Shown here piece after piece: positions 11,558-25,060 of a stretch of DNA of 64,000 nucleotides. Each line of letters starts with the position of its first letter. Positions within the stretch are counted from its first letter, which is position 1. A program made the translations under genes and the position numbers. The notes under the pieces are model-generated. The model had not been told where the DNA came from. It saw nothing but the letters and a program-made list of their open reading frames with translations, and searched no databases. Source of the stretch: Bemisia tabaci (lineage: Eukaryota; Arthropoda; Insecta; Hemiptera; Aleyrodidae); assembly GCF_918797505.1 (NCBI RefSeq), contig NC_092797.1, positions 15,823,372-15,887,371 of the forward strand, written 5' to 3'.

Positions 11558-13685
11558 CTGCACGCATTGCAGCACAACCCTGATAGCACAAGTCTCCATT
11601 CAAAATCCGAAGACACGTCACAGTCGCATATAGCCGCATAGCCGCCAACCCATAAAGCGCCGCAAATACCAGGCTCACCGCCAGCGTTTTGGTTAATTTT
11701 AATTTATTTTTTAGTCGGAATCTCAAAAATCCTTTGCGTTTTACTCAGATTTAGAAAGTATGAAGATTAAAAATCCAATTATACTTGCAGGTAATAAGCT
11801 TTCAGCTTAAATGAATTCCCATTTCTTAATTTTTTTTATAAAGGATATAACTTTCCCGCGCCGCCGTTGGAATTTATTCCCCAGCGTTAAGGCGCACGCT
11901 GAATTTGATGAAAAAAGTTTCAAAATCTGTAAAACTTCGCACACAATAGATGTACAGCAGATTCCAACTTTAGCCATTGAAATAATAAAAAATATCCTCA
12001 CATTACATGTGATAACTAAAACCGTACGAGTTCAATCATTTAATTCTTTGGTATACTTTCCCTATAAAGAAGGAATCATGATTGTCCCTCAGCGAAGAAT
12101 ACTGTTTAGTCGTAGATCCCCCATTCACAGTTCAAGGGTCGTGGCGCCGTACTGAAAAAGGCTCCACAGACGGTCATTTTGTCGATTTAGATCCTTTATC
12201 TAAAGCCTAACTCACATCGACGGCGATCCTTTTTGCTGGCGCTTCAAATGCACTGCTGGCCGGTCGAGAAAGTCAAAGTGCCTTCAATTATGGATGCATG
12301 CAACACGCATATCCACTGAGCTCGAATAGTTGCATCCTGACGAAAACATCGACAACGCGTCGCGCACCGTTCATAGGTTGAGATGCTACCGATGGCAAAA
12401 TGTTCCAATATTCTATTTGACACTGAGATTATAGGACGCTCTCCTTCATTTTAATGATAAGAAATCGTTCTGTTGACTCAAACTGTTAAAGAGAGAGGAG
12501 AAGGAATAAAGCTCTGGTCATTCAACAAGTCCGCATCCAAGTCAGAAATTGGTCACGTGAAAAACTTAGGGTTGAGGGAATGGCTTTTAAAGTGCAGAGA
12601 AGCCTATGAAAACTGCATCTGCATGCTTCACTCAGAGTAAATTTCTCAAACTCATCGGAAATACGAAAGATAATGAACACAACAAACGCAAAACTTCAGA
12701 GAAATTTTAAGTAGAAAAACTACAAAATCTGTGAAATTCGCAAATCTGTTGAATGAATTGGAATTGGCTTGCATCCCAAAATTATTTGATTAGATTTTAA
12801 TTCAAGCAATTATTAAACTTAGAAACCAACCCTCTTATTTGTTATGTGCGAAAGCTTCCTAAGGAGAAATGTGAACTTTTTCATCCCACATTTAACAACC
12901 CTTGCGGGTAATTCCATTTTTTGTCAGCACCAGTAGTGAGGTTTTCTGCCTCAGCATTTGGAAGAAGCAGATTAGACACAAAGGCATCATAGGGGTCGCG
13001 CATTCTGCTATTTTACTCTTAATTTTTGAGGTAGGTCAGAAAATACCCTCTGTGCAGCAATTCATTTGAGAATTTGTGTTTTGTACTGTATGTAAAATCT
13101 CGGGTCTTTGTAAAGTGTGTCAATGCCAACTGGTCTGGTGTTAGGTCTGTTTTTCTATTCAAGTCTCCATGCTTGATTTCATATGACACTTCACTCCCAA
13201 TTTTCTTTTAAGAAAGCGGTGCTCCCTTGACGTTTTTGTAGGAAACGCAGCTGAAGGCAAGAACTAGAAAGGAAGAGAGGACCAATCTCATCTTAAAGTG
13301 TCATTTTCAGCGATTTATTTATTGGCACGTTAAGAAAAGTTGTTTCGTCACAGACTGTGCTATGAACTCAAAAAGAGCTATGAGTATTGATAAAAGCCGA
13401 AATTTTAAGAGCATTCTTTTAACTACTAAATGCATAAATACTGATTTTTCTAGATAGTGATGTAGATAAAGAAGAGCTAAAATCTAATCAATCTCAAGAG
13501 TCATCAAGGAAACGCAAACGAGAGAAGATGCTGTGTGTATAATCATGCTCAAAGCAGGCACAAAATGACCGGTAGATATACTCGTGAAACTCCAAATACC
13601 CTTGAAAGTTATCTCGACGGTTTCAGGCAGGTGATACATCTCGTAAGAGGTGCTAAAACTTTCATTTTTGATCGACTTTTTTAAA
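11558..13685. other. Receptor intron (between 16.6 and 11.4 kb exons), unique part
   Basis: AT-rich intron. Bases about 12245-12345 resemble a dispersed hairpin fragment (GTGCCTTCAATT, CGAATAGTTGCATCCTGAC) found also near 27830, 30795, 31300 and 53390. No coding sequence recognised. Confidence 0.5.
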
Positions 13686-15017
13686 GAGCCGTATGCAAAA
13701 ACGACATTTTTCGCCCCCCAATTAAAACTTATTCAAACTTCGTCTATCAGTTACTAATACTGGAGCGCTTCTCTCCCCAAATTTTCAGACCCCCAAAAAA
13801 TTTTGGGGGGGGCGCTAGGGGGGGGTGGAAGTCAAAACCTGGGACCCTCGATATCTTTCGAACGAAACAAGATATTGAGGCCCGGTTTGGACGAAAAATC
13901 GTCTAAAATTGCATACTTTAAGATTCTAAAGGTCAAAATCCCAAAATTAAATTTTTAACTTAACTTACGTGCTTTTTTTCAGTTTTTGAGGAAAAACAAT
14001 TTCTTTTAAACGGATTCAACTGAAATTTCACATTTTTTGATTTGAACCAAAACCAGTTTTTTAAATTGTTCGTCTTTTTCCGCATCCAACGAGTGGTCGT
14101 ATAAGCTGGGGAACCGAACGGTTCCGGAGTTATGATCGATTGAAGTTTCCGCTCAACGCGCGCCGACCGATTTTCGCGCGCAAAAAAGTCGGATTTGACT
14201 GTCATTAAATCAGATTTAATGTTCAAACTGAGCAAAATGCATTATTAGGGACTCTTGAGGGTCGCTGAGTCCAGAAATTACAGATACTTCCAAAAAATTC
14301 ACGTTTTTAAAATTACAGCTCCGTACAGGACCACTGAGCGGCCGGTTGGCGCTCAGTGGGCCTCTAAAATAGCGCTACGGAGCTGTAATTTTAAAAACGT
14401 GAATTTTTTGGAAGTATCTGTAATTTCTGGACTCAGCGACCCTCAAGAGTCCCTAATAATGCATTTTGCTCAGTTTGAACATTAAATCTGATTTAATGAC
14501 AGTCAAATCCGACTTTTTTGCGCGCGAAAATCGGTCGGCGCGCGTTGAGCGGAAACTTCAATCGATCATAACTCCGGAACCGTTTGGTTCCCCAGCTTAT
14601 ACGACCACTCGTTGGATGCGGAAAAAGACGAACAATTTAAAAAACTGGTTTTGGTTCAAATCAAAAAATGTGAAATTTCAGTTGAATCCGTTTAAAAGAA
14701 ATTGTTTTTCCTCAAAAACTGAAAAAAAGCACGTAAGTTAAGTTAAAAATTTAATTTTGGGATTTTGACCTTTAGAATCTTAAAGTATGCAATTTTAGAC
14801 GATTTTTCGTCCAAACCGGGCCTCAATATCTTGTTTCGTTCGAAAGATATCGAGGGTCCCAGGTTTTGACTTCCACCCCCCCCCTAGCGCCCCCCCAAAA
14901 TTTTTTGGGGGTCTGAAAATTTGGGGAGAGAAGCGCTCCAGTATTAGTAACTGATAGACGAAGTTTGAATAAGTTTTAATGGGGGGGGGCGAAAAATGTC
15001 GTTTTTGCATACGGCTC
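13686..15017. mobile_element. 1.33 kb near-perfect foldback element
   Basis: Two inverted arms of about 650 bases (13686 to about 14334 and about 14372 to 15017) are nearly identical, with a short spacer. Ends are GAGCCGTATGCAAAAACGAC and its inverse. The flank on both sides is TTTAAA, consistent with insertion at TTAA (piggyBac or Kolobok type) or a short duplication. Each arm carries the same 91-codon open frame (13960-14235 minus, 14466-14741 plus) with no recognisable homology; I regard it as chance in a repeat. Confidence 0.9.
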
Positions 15018-15934
15018 TTTAAAATGTTTTTGGTTATGAATCGTGACCAGGACTTTGAACTCTCCTTTACGCTTAAGTGTAGTACTTGGACTCAGCTTAC
15101 AGGTATTAAACTGTAACTCACGTTAAGACAGGAAACACGTTACGCACAACCACGCCGTGCCGATCAAATGCCGCGCCATGAAAGTTCCTTCAATTGATCC
15201 ACAATGCAAAAAGCGCACTCTGGTGCTCGATTAGTGGTATTGCTTAGTTTCTAAAGATTTGTAAGTTGTATTGCAAATTTTTGCACTTTCTAAGATCTGG
15301 TTGTTTCCCAATAATTGATAAAAAAAAAACCTCTGCAACTGATAATTACCAGTGCGATCCAGGTAATAGCGGTTCGCACCAGTTTCTGACATGTTGCAAA
15401 TGTTCATCCCAAAGATTTGGCCAATGCAACCCAACGAAAAATAAACCAGAATATACTGTCCGGATGTTTAGGTTATACTTTGAATTCTACTTCCCATATT
15501 CACACCAAAAGGACCGCATCAAGCAGAAAAGAATCAAGCCACATCAACAATTGCCAAATTTAATTGGGCAATTCGATTTTTTACATTAAAACGTTGTGCA
15601 CATTTTTGTGCAAATTTCGGTGAATTTTTTGCATAGTACGAAGCAAATTCCTGAAAATTTTAAAAGATTCCGCACCAAAGTTTTCTTGTAAAAAATTAAA
15701 TTGCCGAGTTAAATTTGGCGATGATCGATGAGGCTTGTTTCCTTTCTGCGAAACGCGGTCCAGATGTCGGTTAATTTTTCTTACAGCGTGCGGAATGAGG
15801 AATATATTATATTTCAAGCTTGTATATTGTTTATTTCTCTGTTAAAAATATAGAACGTGAAAGGGATTTAGACAAAATTCGAGGTAGTTACGCTGTTTCT
15901 TGTTAAATCCCTGAAAGTATTTTTGTCAAGTCAT
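15018..15934. other. Receptor intron with dispersed repeat N
   Basis: Bases about 15530-15770 match another intronic copy at about 25310-25475 (shared TTTTTTGCATAGTACGAAGC and TTCTTGTAAAAAATTAAATT blocks). The remainder is not recognised. Confidence 0.5.
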
Positions 15935-16364
15935 CACTGAAAAAAAAGTTACGGGCTATATAGACATACCGTCCGTTCCGGGCTTAGAGGCCGAGAATTC
16001 CGGGTGCTAGCCGTAGCTTTGATTCCTCCGGGTGCCAGCCCCGGAACTCCCGGCCTCTAAGCCCGAAACGCGGAAGGTACACTGGAAAAAAAACACATTG
16101 GATCAAGAGTCCAAACTCTTAAAAACATCGACAGTAAAAAATACTCTTGATTCAATCGGATTTAAGCTTAAATCAAGAACCCAGCCTCTTAATATGAGCG
16201 GATTTCCTTTTGATTTAAGCTTAAATCTGATTGAATCAAGAGTATTTTTTCTTGTCAATGTTTTCAAGAGTCTGAACTCTAGATCCAATGTGTTTTTTTT
16301 TTTTCCAGTGTCTGTTTGTGTAGCCCGTAAGTACGGTTTCCACGGCCGGAGTTTTTTCCCAGTG
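15935..16364. mobile_element. CACTG-ended MITE family I, copy 2, split by family H
   Basis: The left end CACTGAAAAAAAAGTTACGG and GCTATATAGACATACCGTCC and the right end TAGCCCGTAAGTACGG...CCCAGTG are inverted partners. A GC-rich hairpin (GGGCTTAGAGGCCG / CGGCCTCTAAGCCC) lies inside. The element is interrupted at 16080-16310. Its right end lies about 80 bases beyond the donor of the 16.6 kb receptor exon. Confidence 0.75.
16080..16310. mobile_element. CACTGG palindromic MITE family H, copy 1
   Basis: Starts CACTGGAAAAAAAACACATT and ends with the inverse AATGTGTTTTTT...CCAGTG. Paired blocks include ACTCTTGATTCAATCGGATT and TTTAAGCTTAAATC. The left flank is TA, as expected of Tc1/mariner-type MITEs, though the right flank does not repeat it. 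The second copy is at 37312-37534. Confidence 0.85.
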
Positions 16365-16449
16365 AGCCTGAATAGCATTCTGGATTTTCGAAACAATAAC
16401 TTAAAAGGGTACTCGGAGAGTCACGAGTTGCTATCTCGCGGTGGAGCAC

Positions 16450-16752
16450 CTGGGGGCTAACTCCTGATCCCTGGCGAAGGAGAACGCCGAAGATGAACCA
16501 AACGCAGTTGGAGAGAGTTAGGCGGCGGGAGAGCGGGGGCCAGAGCCGCGGCGGTCGCCGTGGCTGGGTCTCGGGTTCGACCCCCGGGCGGAGGAGTGGC
16601 GGCCGCGGTTTGGGGCACTCGTACGGGGAGACGCGGGCCACGAGCATGAGCGAGACGCTGACGACGATCAGCGCGACGGAGACCAGGGCCCAGGTCTCCC
16701 GCCCGAACGGGTGCATGAACGTGAACAGTTTCGACTCTTTCTCCGTCGGCAC
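16450..16752 (-). CDS. Kainate receptor alternative TM1-pore exon with Arg at the Q/R site
   Basis: One hundred and one residues. VPTEKESKLFTFMHPFGRET leads into TM1 (WALVSVALIVVSVSLMLVAR, residues 21-40), SPYEC, a Pro/Arg-rich loop (about residues 47-77), then the pore helix SNCVWFIFGVLLRQGSGVSP. The position equal to the mammalian Q/R site is Arg, codon CGC, and the acidic residue four positions later is Gly. The loop is 15 residues longer than in the partner exon at 11300-11557. The acceptor is tactgatgcag above 16752 and the donor gtgctc (weak) is at 16444-16449. Both ends are phase 0. It is strongly GC-rich and open throughout. It could be an alternative exon or a decaying duplicate; the intact frame favours use. 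Confidence 0.82.
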
Positions 16753-16800
16753 CTGCATCAGTACCGCCGCACGGGTCAGGGATCATCTCTGCATGGACGC

Positions 16801-17254
16801 ATTTAAGGTGATTCGTCAAGCTCAAAATAAGTGGTCGAACTGGCATGCGACATATCGCATCTTTCAGGTTATAAATCTCGGCAGATTTTGAATTTTTAGC
16901 AAAACAGAGGACGACAGCCCCTGCGCATGAGCCTAAAGAATCATTCTAAACCCAAGAATCGGCAAAATTCAGAGAAATGAATGCAGAATAGTGTTTGGAA
17001 AAAAACCTCGCATTTGATTCAGCTATCGATTTCTGTATTGAAAGCGAGGTTTTTTGCCAAATGCTATTCTGCTTTCATTTCTCTGGATTTTCCCGATTCT
17101 TGGGTTTAGAACGATTCTTCAGACTCATGCACAGGGGCTGTCATCCTCTGTTTTGCTAAACATTCAAAATTTGCCGAGATTTTTGACCTGATCGATGCGT
17201 TATATCGCATGCCAGTTCGACCACGCCACGTGTACTTGAAGAATCGCCTTAAAT
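16801..17254. mobile_element. Palindromic element J, beside the Arg-pore exon acceptor
   Basis: 454-base palindrome. The left end ATTTAAGGTGATTCGTCAAG pairs with CTTGAAGAATCGCCTTAAAT at the right. The centre pairs AAAAAACCTCGC with GCGAGGTTTTTT. It starts about 48 bases upstream (transcript sense) of the acceptor at 16753, so it occupies the region where branch-point and pyrimidine signals would be. Confidence 0.85.
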
Positions 17255-17273
17255 CAAAAGGCACTATATTCAT

Positions 17274-17544
17274 TCGGACTGATTATTGAAATTGACAGAA
17301 AAAGCTGTAGACAAAGAAGACCAAAGAGATATGGGGGATTCTATTGGTGAAAGCGAGTGGTTGTAATGGACAAAGGAGGTAGGTAATAGACTAAGTGAAG
17401 GCAACCCACGAGGGACCCGATAGTTAGTCCATCATTTTCTCCTTTAGTCCACAGGAACCACCCATTTCAACCAAAAGGATGCTCCATACTCCCTATGCCT
17501 TCTTTGTCCATCGCTTTGTCTATCTATTTTAATAATCGGCCCGC
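17274..17544. mobile_element. GCGGGCCGATTATTGAAA MITE family E, copy
   Basis: Ends are CGGACTGATTATTGAAATTG and AATAATCGGCCCGC, with the interior inverted blocks ACAAAGAAGACC/CTTCTTTGTCCAT and GGCAACCCACGAGGGACC near the centre. Related copies are at 43031-43263, 49462-49716 and 50111-50281. Confidence 0.8.
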
Positions 17545-17916
17545 TGGTTTGAGCCCTAAGATCCATGAAAGTATATGCAAAATAGGGTTCATGTCAAAAT
17601 AGATATCGACGGTGAAATAAACCACCAGACCACGTATCTCGTTTGCGATGTTTAAAAATCCCCGCTTCCATTGTATATTTTTGAAGGAGAACAAATCAAT
17701 ACCATTTCTTGAAAGTTCCTTAGAATTTTCCTCGCATATAGAGGAAGAAACACGGAAGTTCCCTATAATTGGTTTTGATTAGTTTTCCATTTAGAGAATA
17801 AAGTATGTCAGGAAGTCTACAATGTCGCAAACCGAGATACGTGGTATGGTAGTTTCACCGCCGATATAGTTCCTTTTGATTTAAATACGTCCGAATCACG
17901 CTAAAGGAAGGGTATT

Positions 17917-18153
17917 CTGCCATACTAAAGTAGAACAACGTATGAACCCCCAGGCGTTGCCAAATTTGCTTTGATTAAATACGAATTTATTAGGAAAGTT
18001 GGAAGTATTTTTCTTCCTATTTTTCAGACAATTTTGTTCGCAATTTCATGTAAAGTATCCGGAAAGTTCAGGAAAGTTCAGGGAAAGTTCCCCTACTTGG
18101 GGAAATTTTGGCAACTCTTAATACTCATAAGGCGTTCTTCCTTAGCATGGCAG
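17917..18153. mobile_element. CTGCCGTGC palindromic MITE, copy 3
   Basis: Begins CTGCCATACTAAAG and ends CTTAGCATGGCAG. It is flanked by perfect TATT duplications (17913-17916, 18154-18157). At 237 bases it is slightly shorter than the others. It lies in the receptor intron. Confidence 0.9.
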
Positions 18154-18157
18154 TATT

Positions 18158-21842
<3,685 letters not shown>

Positions 21843-21849
21843 GCGAATT

Positions 21850-22258
21850 TTCGACATTGTTTTTTCTCCACTTAAATCTATGAGAATGTATCGATTCTTA
21901 GAGGGGCCAGGTGCATCGACAAGAATCGATTATTAAACATGTTTAAATGGAGGAAATCCGGTGGTGCCAAATTTCTGGATCCGCTTCTGGGGCGAGGGAA
22001 GCTTGAGCGTGCACGGTACGTTACACAAGACGGGAAGGAAACATCCAGCGTCTTGCAAGTATCCAGAGGTATCAAAAATTTATTTTCTCCAATTCAAGTA
22101 TGAATATTGATAAGAAGCAGGCGAATTCATCAGTAATTTGGCAACACCGGATGTCTTCCATTTAAAATTATTCTGAATAATCGATTCTTGTCGAGCACCT
22201 GGCTCCTTCAGGAATCTATACATCTCCATGAGCTTACATGGAGAAAAGACAATGTTGC
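21850..22258. mobile_element. Palindromic element T
   Basis: Arms of about 125 bases share CCAGGTGC...CGACAAGAATCGATTATT and its inverse AATAATCGATTCTTGTCGAG then CACCTGG. They also share the pair GGTGGTGCCAAAT / ATTTGGCAACACC. The middle (about 21970-22120) is unpaired. It abuts the left arm of palindrome B copy 2. Confidence 0.75.
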
Positions 22259-22260
22259 TA

Positions 22261-23706
22261 ATGGAGATATTGCATGTGTGAGGAATTTGCAATTTGAATA
22301 CTGATTCTTATGTAAAAGTTCGCGAGAAATACGATGGTGCCACTGGTTCTCTCTGAAATCAACTCCCAAGCTCAAAAAAAGCTATCAAAGTTGATGCTGT
22401 AATGGAGGGGATATCCCACAATATCCTGAGAGTCCATCTCTATATCAAGACGAACTCTTCATGCAAAGATAGGGAGCAAATACATTAGCAGGGATGCCGT
22501 TTTTTCAGTTTTAGAGTCCCCAAATAAAGTGGCAGCCTTGTCAATGTATTTGCTCCCTATCTTTGCATGGAGAGTATGTCTTGATTTAGAGATGGACTCT
22601 CAGGATAGCGTGGGGTCTGGCAGGGCCGGATGAAGGGGTGGCCACATGAGCCGCGGCCCATAGCGGCAAATCTCAGCGGCGGTAAAAATTTGCAATTTTT
22701 TACAGTGTAGGTATAAAAAAAAAAATCGGACTTATAAAAACGAAATTACAAACGAGAAAAGGTGACAAAAACTCCCATTTCCTGAGAGTATAGTAATTTC
22801 TAATTTTGTCGTCTTTCAGTTATACAAGAGACAGCACCCTCAATAAGTCGAGTTACGAGAGAAACCAAACACGCAATTTGGCCTAGAACGGCGCAACTTA
22901 GAGAGAAATGATAACGAGGACTTGAGATGAAAAGGAGAAACCCTCGCCTCGGCGCGGCGATCGGCATGTAACACATATTGGCGCCTACATGACTGCACGA
23001 ATACTTCACGCATTGCATCAAACACAGTGCGGTCATTGCGGTCAGCGTGAAACGGATAGCGCCCACAAGAATGCATGAATACTTCACGCATTGCGCCAAA
23101 CACAGTGTGGTCAGCGTGAAACGTATAGCGCCTACAACACTGCGTGAATACTTCACGCATTGCGTCCAACACGATGCGGTCTGCGCTGCGCGGCGGCGGA
23201 AGTTAAAATCATTGAGCTACATTTATGTTTGTTCTTTCATAATTTTTTCGTTCATTTCTTATGACTGGAAGGCCTTGTCCACACAGACATAGGTTCATGG
23301 AACTTACCCTACTCGCAAAGTTTCGTGAACTTTTACTAGTAATGTTGTCAGGGCTTTCCCAAAAAATGTGTTCAGCACGAGTAAATGCGTCTTATGCACC
23401 CCTCCCCCGCTGGCACGTTCATTTGATGGTTTTTATCGAGTTTCAAAACGAATGAGAAGGGGGCGGCAAAATATAGGCGGCCCATGGGCGGCAAGTACCA
23501 TCCCTAGGTATCTAGGTAGTAGGTGAATCCGGCCCTGGGGTTTGGGGTATCCCCTCTATTACAACCTTAACTTTGATTTTTTTTTTTTTTTTTTGAGTTT
23601 GGAAGTTGATTTCAGTGACAACCAGTGGCACCATCGTGTTTCTCGCGAACTTTTACATGAGAATCAGTAGTCAAATTGCAAATTCCTCACACATGCAACA
23701 TCCTTA
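22261..23706. mobile_element. Palindromic element B, copy 2, split by a hAT-type insertion
   Basis: The left part (22261-22620) matches element B from GGAGATATTGCATGTGTGAG to CTCAGGATAGCGTGGGG. The right arm resumes at about 23538-23706 and ends CACACATGCAACATCC. The gap is the CAGGGCCGG element. The right arm stops about 90 bases from the donor of S1 exon b. Confidence 0.85.
22621..23537. mobile_element. hAT-type non-autonomous element, CAGGGCCGG TIR, copy 2
   Basis: 917 bases from CAGGGCCGG to CCGGCCCTG, with flanking octamers GGGTCTGG (22613-22620) and GGGTTTGG (23538-23545), 7 of 8 matching. The interior (about 22975-23185) has three tandem copies of the GCGCCTACAA...ATACTTCACGCATTGCG module, one more than copy 1. 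It has no transposase. Confidence 0.86.
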
Positions 23707-23799
23707 TTTGTTGAATCCGCCAGTGAGGGATGATGGGTTGAAAATGCTGGGAAAATTGGGTCACGGAATACTTGAACGCCCTGTAGATGATTGGTTTAC

Positions 23800-24006
23800 C
23801 TTGTCCATGAGCTGGCGGACAATGCCGTTCCACTCGCCGGTCTCGTAGTCGAAGACTCCGTATTTCCCGTCGGGCACTAGCTCGATGGTATAGTCGAAGC
23901 GGACCATGTCCGAGATCTTTTGCAACAGGTCGATGCAAAATCCCTGGTAGCGCTCGTTCCCGGTCAGGTTCACCGGGGGGTCTCGGTGCATGACGTAAGG
24001 CATTTC
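23800..24006 (-). CDS. Kainate receptor alternative S1 exon, copy b
   Basis: Sixty-nine residues: EMPYVMHRDPPVNLTGNERY, QGFCIDLLQKISDMVRFDY, TIELVPDGKYGVFDYETG and EWNGIVRQLMDK. It covers exactly the same segment as the exon at 32638-32841 and starts and ends at the same codons. The acceptor is ggcggtgtag above 24006 and the donor gtaaac is at 23794-23799. Both ends are phase 0, so it joins directly to the 20.4 kb exon, giving LMDK then KADLAVG. Either copy, but not both, would give a normal ligand-binding domain. A disrupted palindromic element (22261-23706) ends about 90 bases past its donor. Confidence 0.93.
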
Positions 24007-24582
24007 CTACACCGCCCAGGCGGCCACACAAATACAGCTACGTCAATCAGGGAACACACAACTACGTCCAGCCTACAGCCAGAGTGAGCTAAGCAATTAC
24101 GGTGTCTCTAAAATCTGTCGCTAGGGGTTGGTATCGTTACGTGGGGTTGGAGATTCTCAGACTTATGGGTAAAAATGTTGGGCGTGAAATGTGACTAATT
24201 AAGTGATAATAGAAAGAGATGGAGAAAGAATAATAGCTAGCCCTGTTAAAATAACCGGTGAAATGGACCACGTTAAACAGAAAGGAACAAAGCCACACCA
24301 GCTATTGATACATTTAGTTGAGCAATTTAATCCCTGGTAAAAATTGGCGATAAGAGCTGCGTTTCAAAGAACCATAGGAATTCTTAAAGCCGGCAAAAGA
24401 AGGCTATAGAAAATCATATAGCTGGCTGTAGAATGCGGAGAAAATCTTACGGCCGGGCTATACGAAGCGATAAAAAAATTAAGCAGCCGGGCTATAGTTC
24501 CTATAGCCGGGCTTTACACTTTATCGCCTGACTGTTGCTTTTTCGCCAACGATTATAAAATGCTTTAAGAAATTGTGTAGAA
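24007..24582. other. Receptor intron, short repeated motifs only
   Basis: Bases about 24385-24540 contain several versions of GCCGGGCTATAG / CTATAGCCGGGC, a small cluster of inverted motifs that recurs at 25180-25240. No exon seen. Confidence 0.5.
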
Positions 24583-25060
24583 ATTCGTGTGCTTTGGAAA
24601 TCATTAAGTTTGATACGGAACCACCTTAATATTTACAAAACACACGTTATATTTTCCTTAAATACATATTTTTTTTCATCAATTAAAACGAGAATAATCC
24701 ATACAGGTTGTGCAAACATTTTAAAATCATGAGTTGAATAACGCTGGCTCTGCCATATTAAATATTAGAGCCCAACACAAAGCGGAGCGGCGACGCACTG
24801 GCGCCTACAAACCTAACAGGGATACTTCACGCATTGCGCAACGCGTGAAGTATCCCTGTTAGGTTTGTAGGCGCCAATGCGCGTTTAGCGCTGGCTGCCC
24901 GCCTGCCGCACCGCAGCGTGCCACGGCGCTTGAAGCAACTACTTCACACCAGAAGTATTGCACAGTATCATACAAAACTGAAGGCGCTCTAATATATTAG
25001 GAATGGCAGGCATCCATCAAAAGTACGGAGCTTTCCTCGCAAAATAAATCAAGATACTAC
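24583..25060 (+). mobile_element. GGTTTCAGGACATTT element, internal fragment
   Basis: Matches about 61776-62245 of the complete copy, including the GCGCCTACAAACCTAACAGG hairpin at 24797-24876 and the AAAGTACGGAGCTTTCCTCG block. Both element ends are missing. Confidence 0.75.

Noticed and set aside
13960..14741. Identical 91-codon frames on both strands
   Set aside because: They are the two arms of one foldback element; identity comes from the palindrome and no homology is seen.
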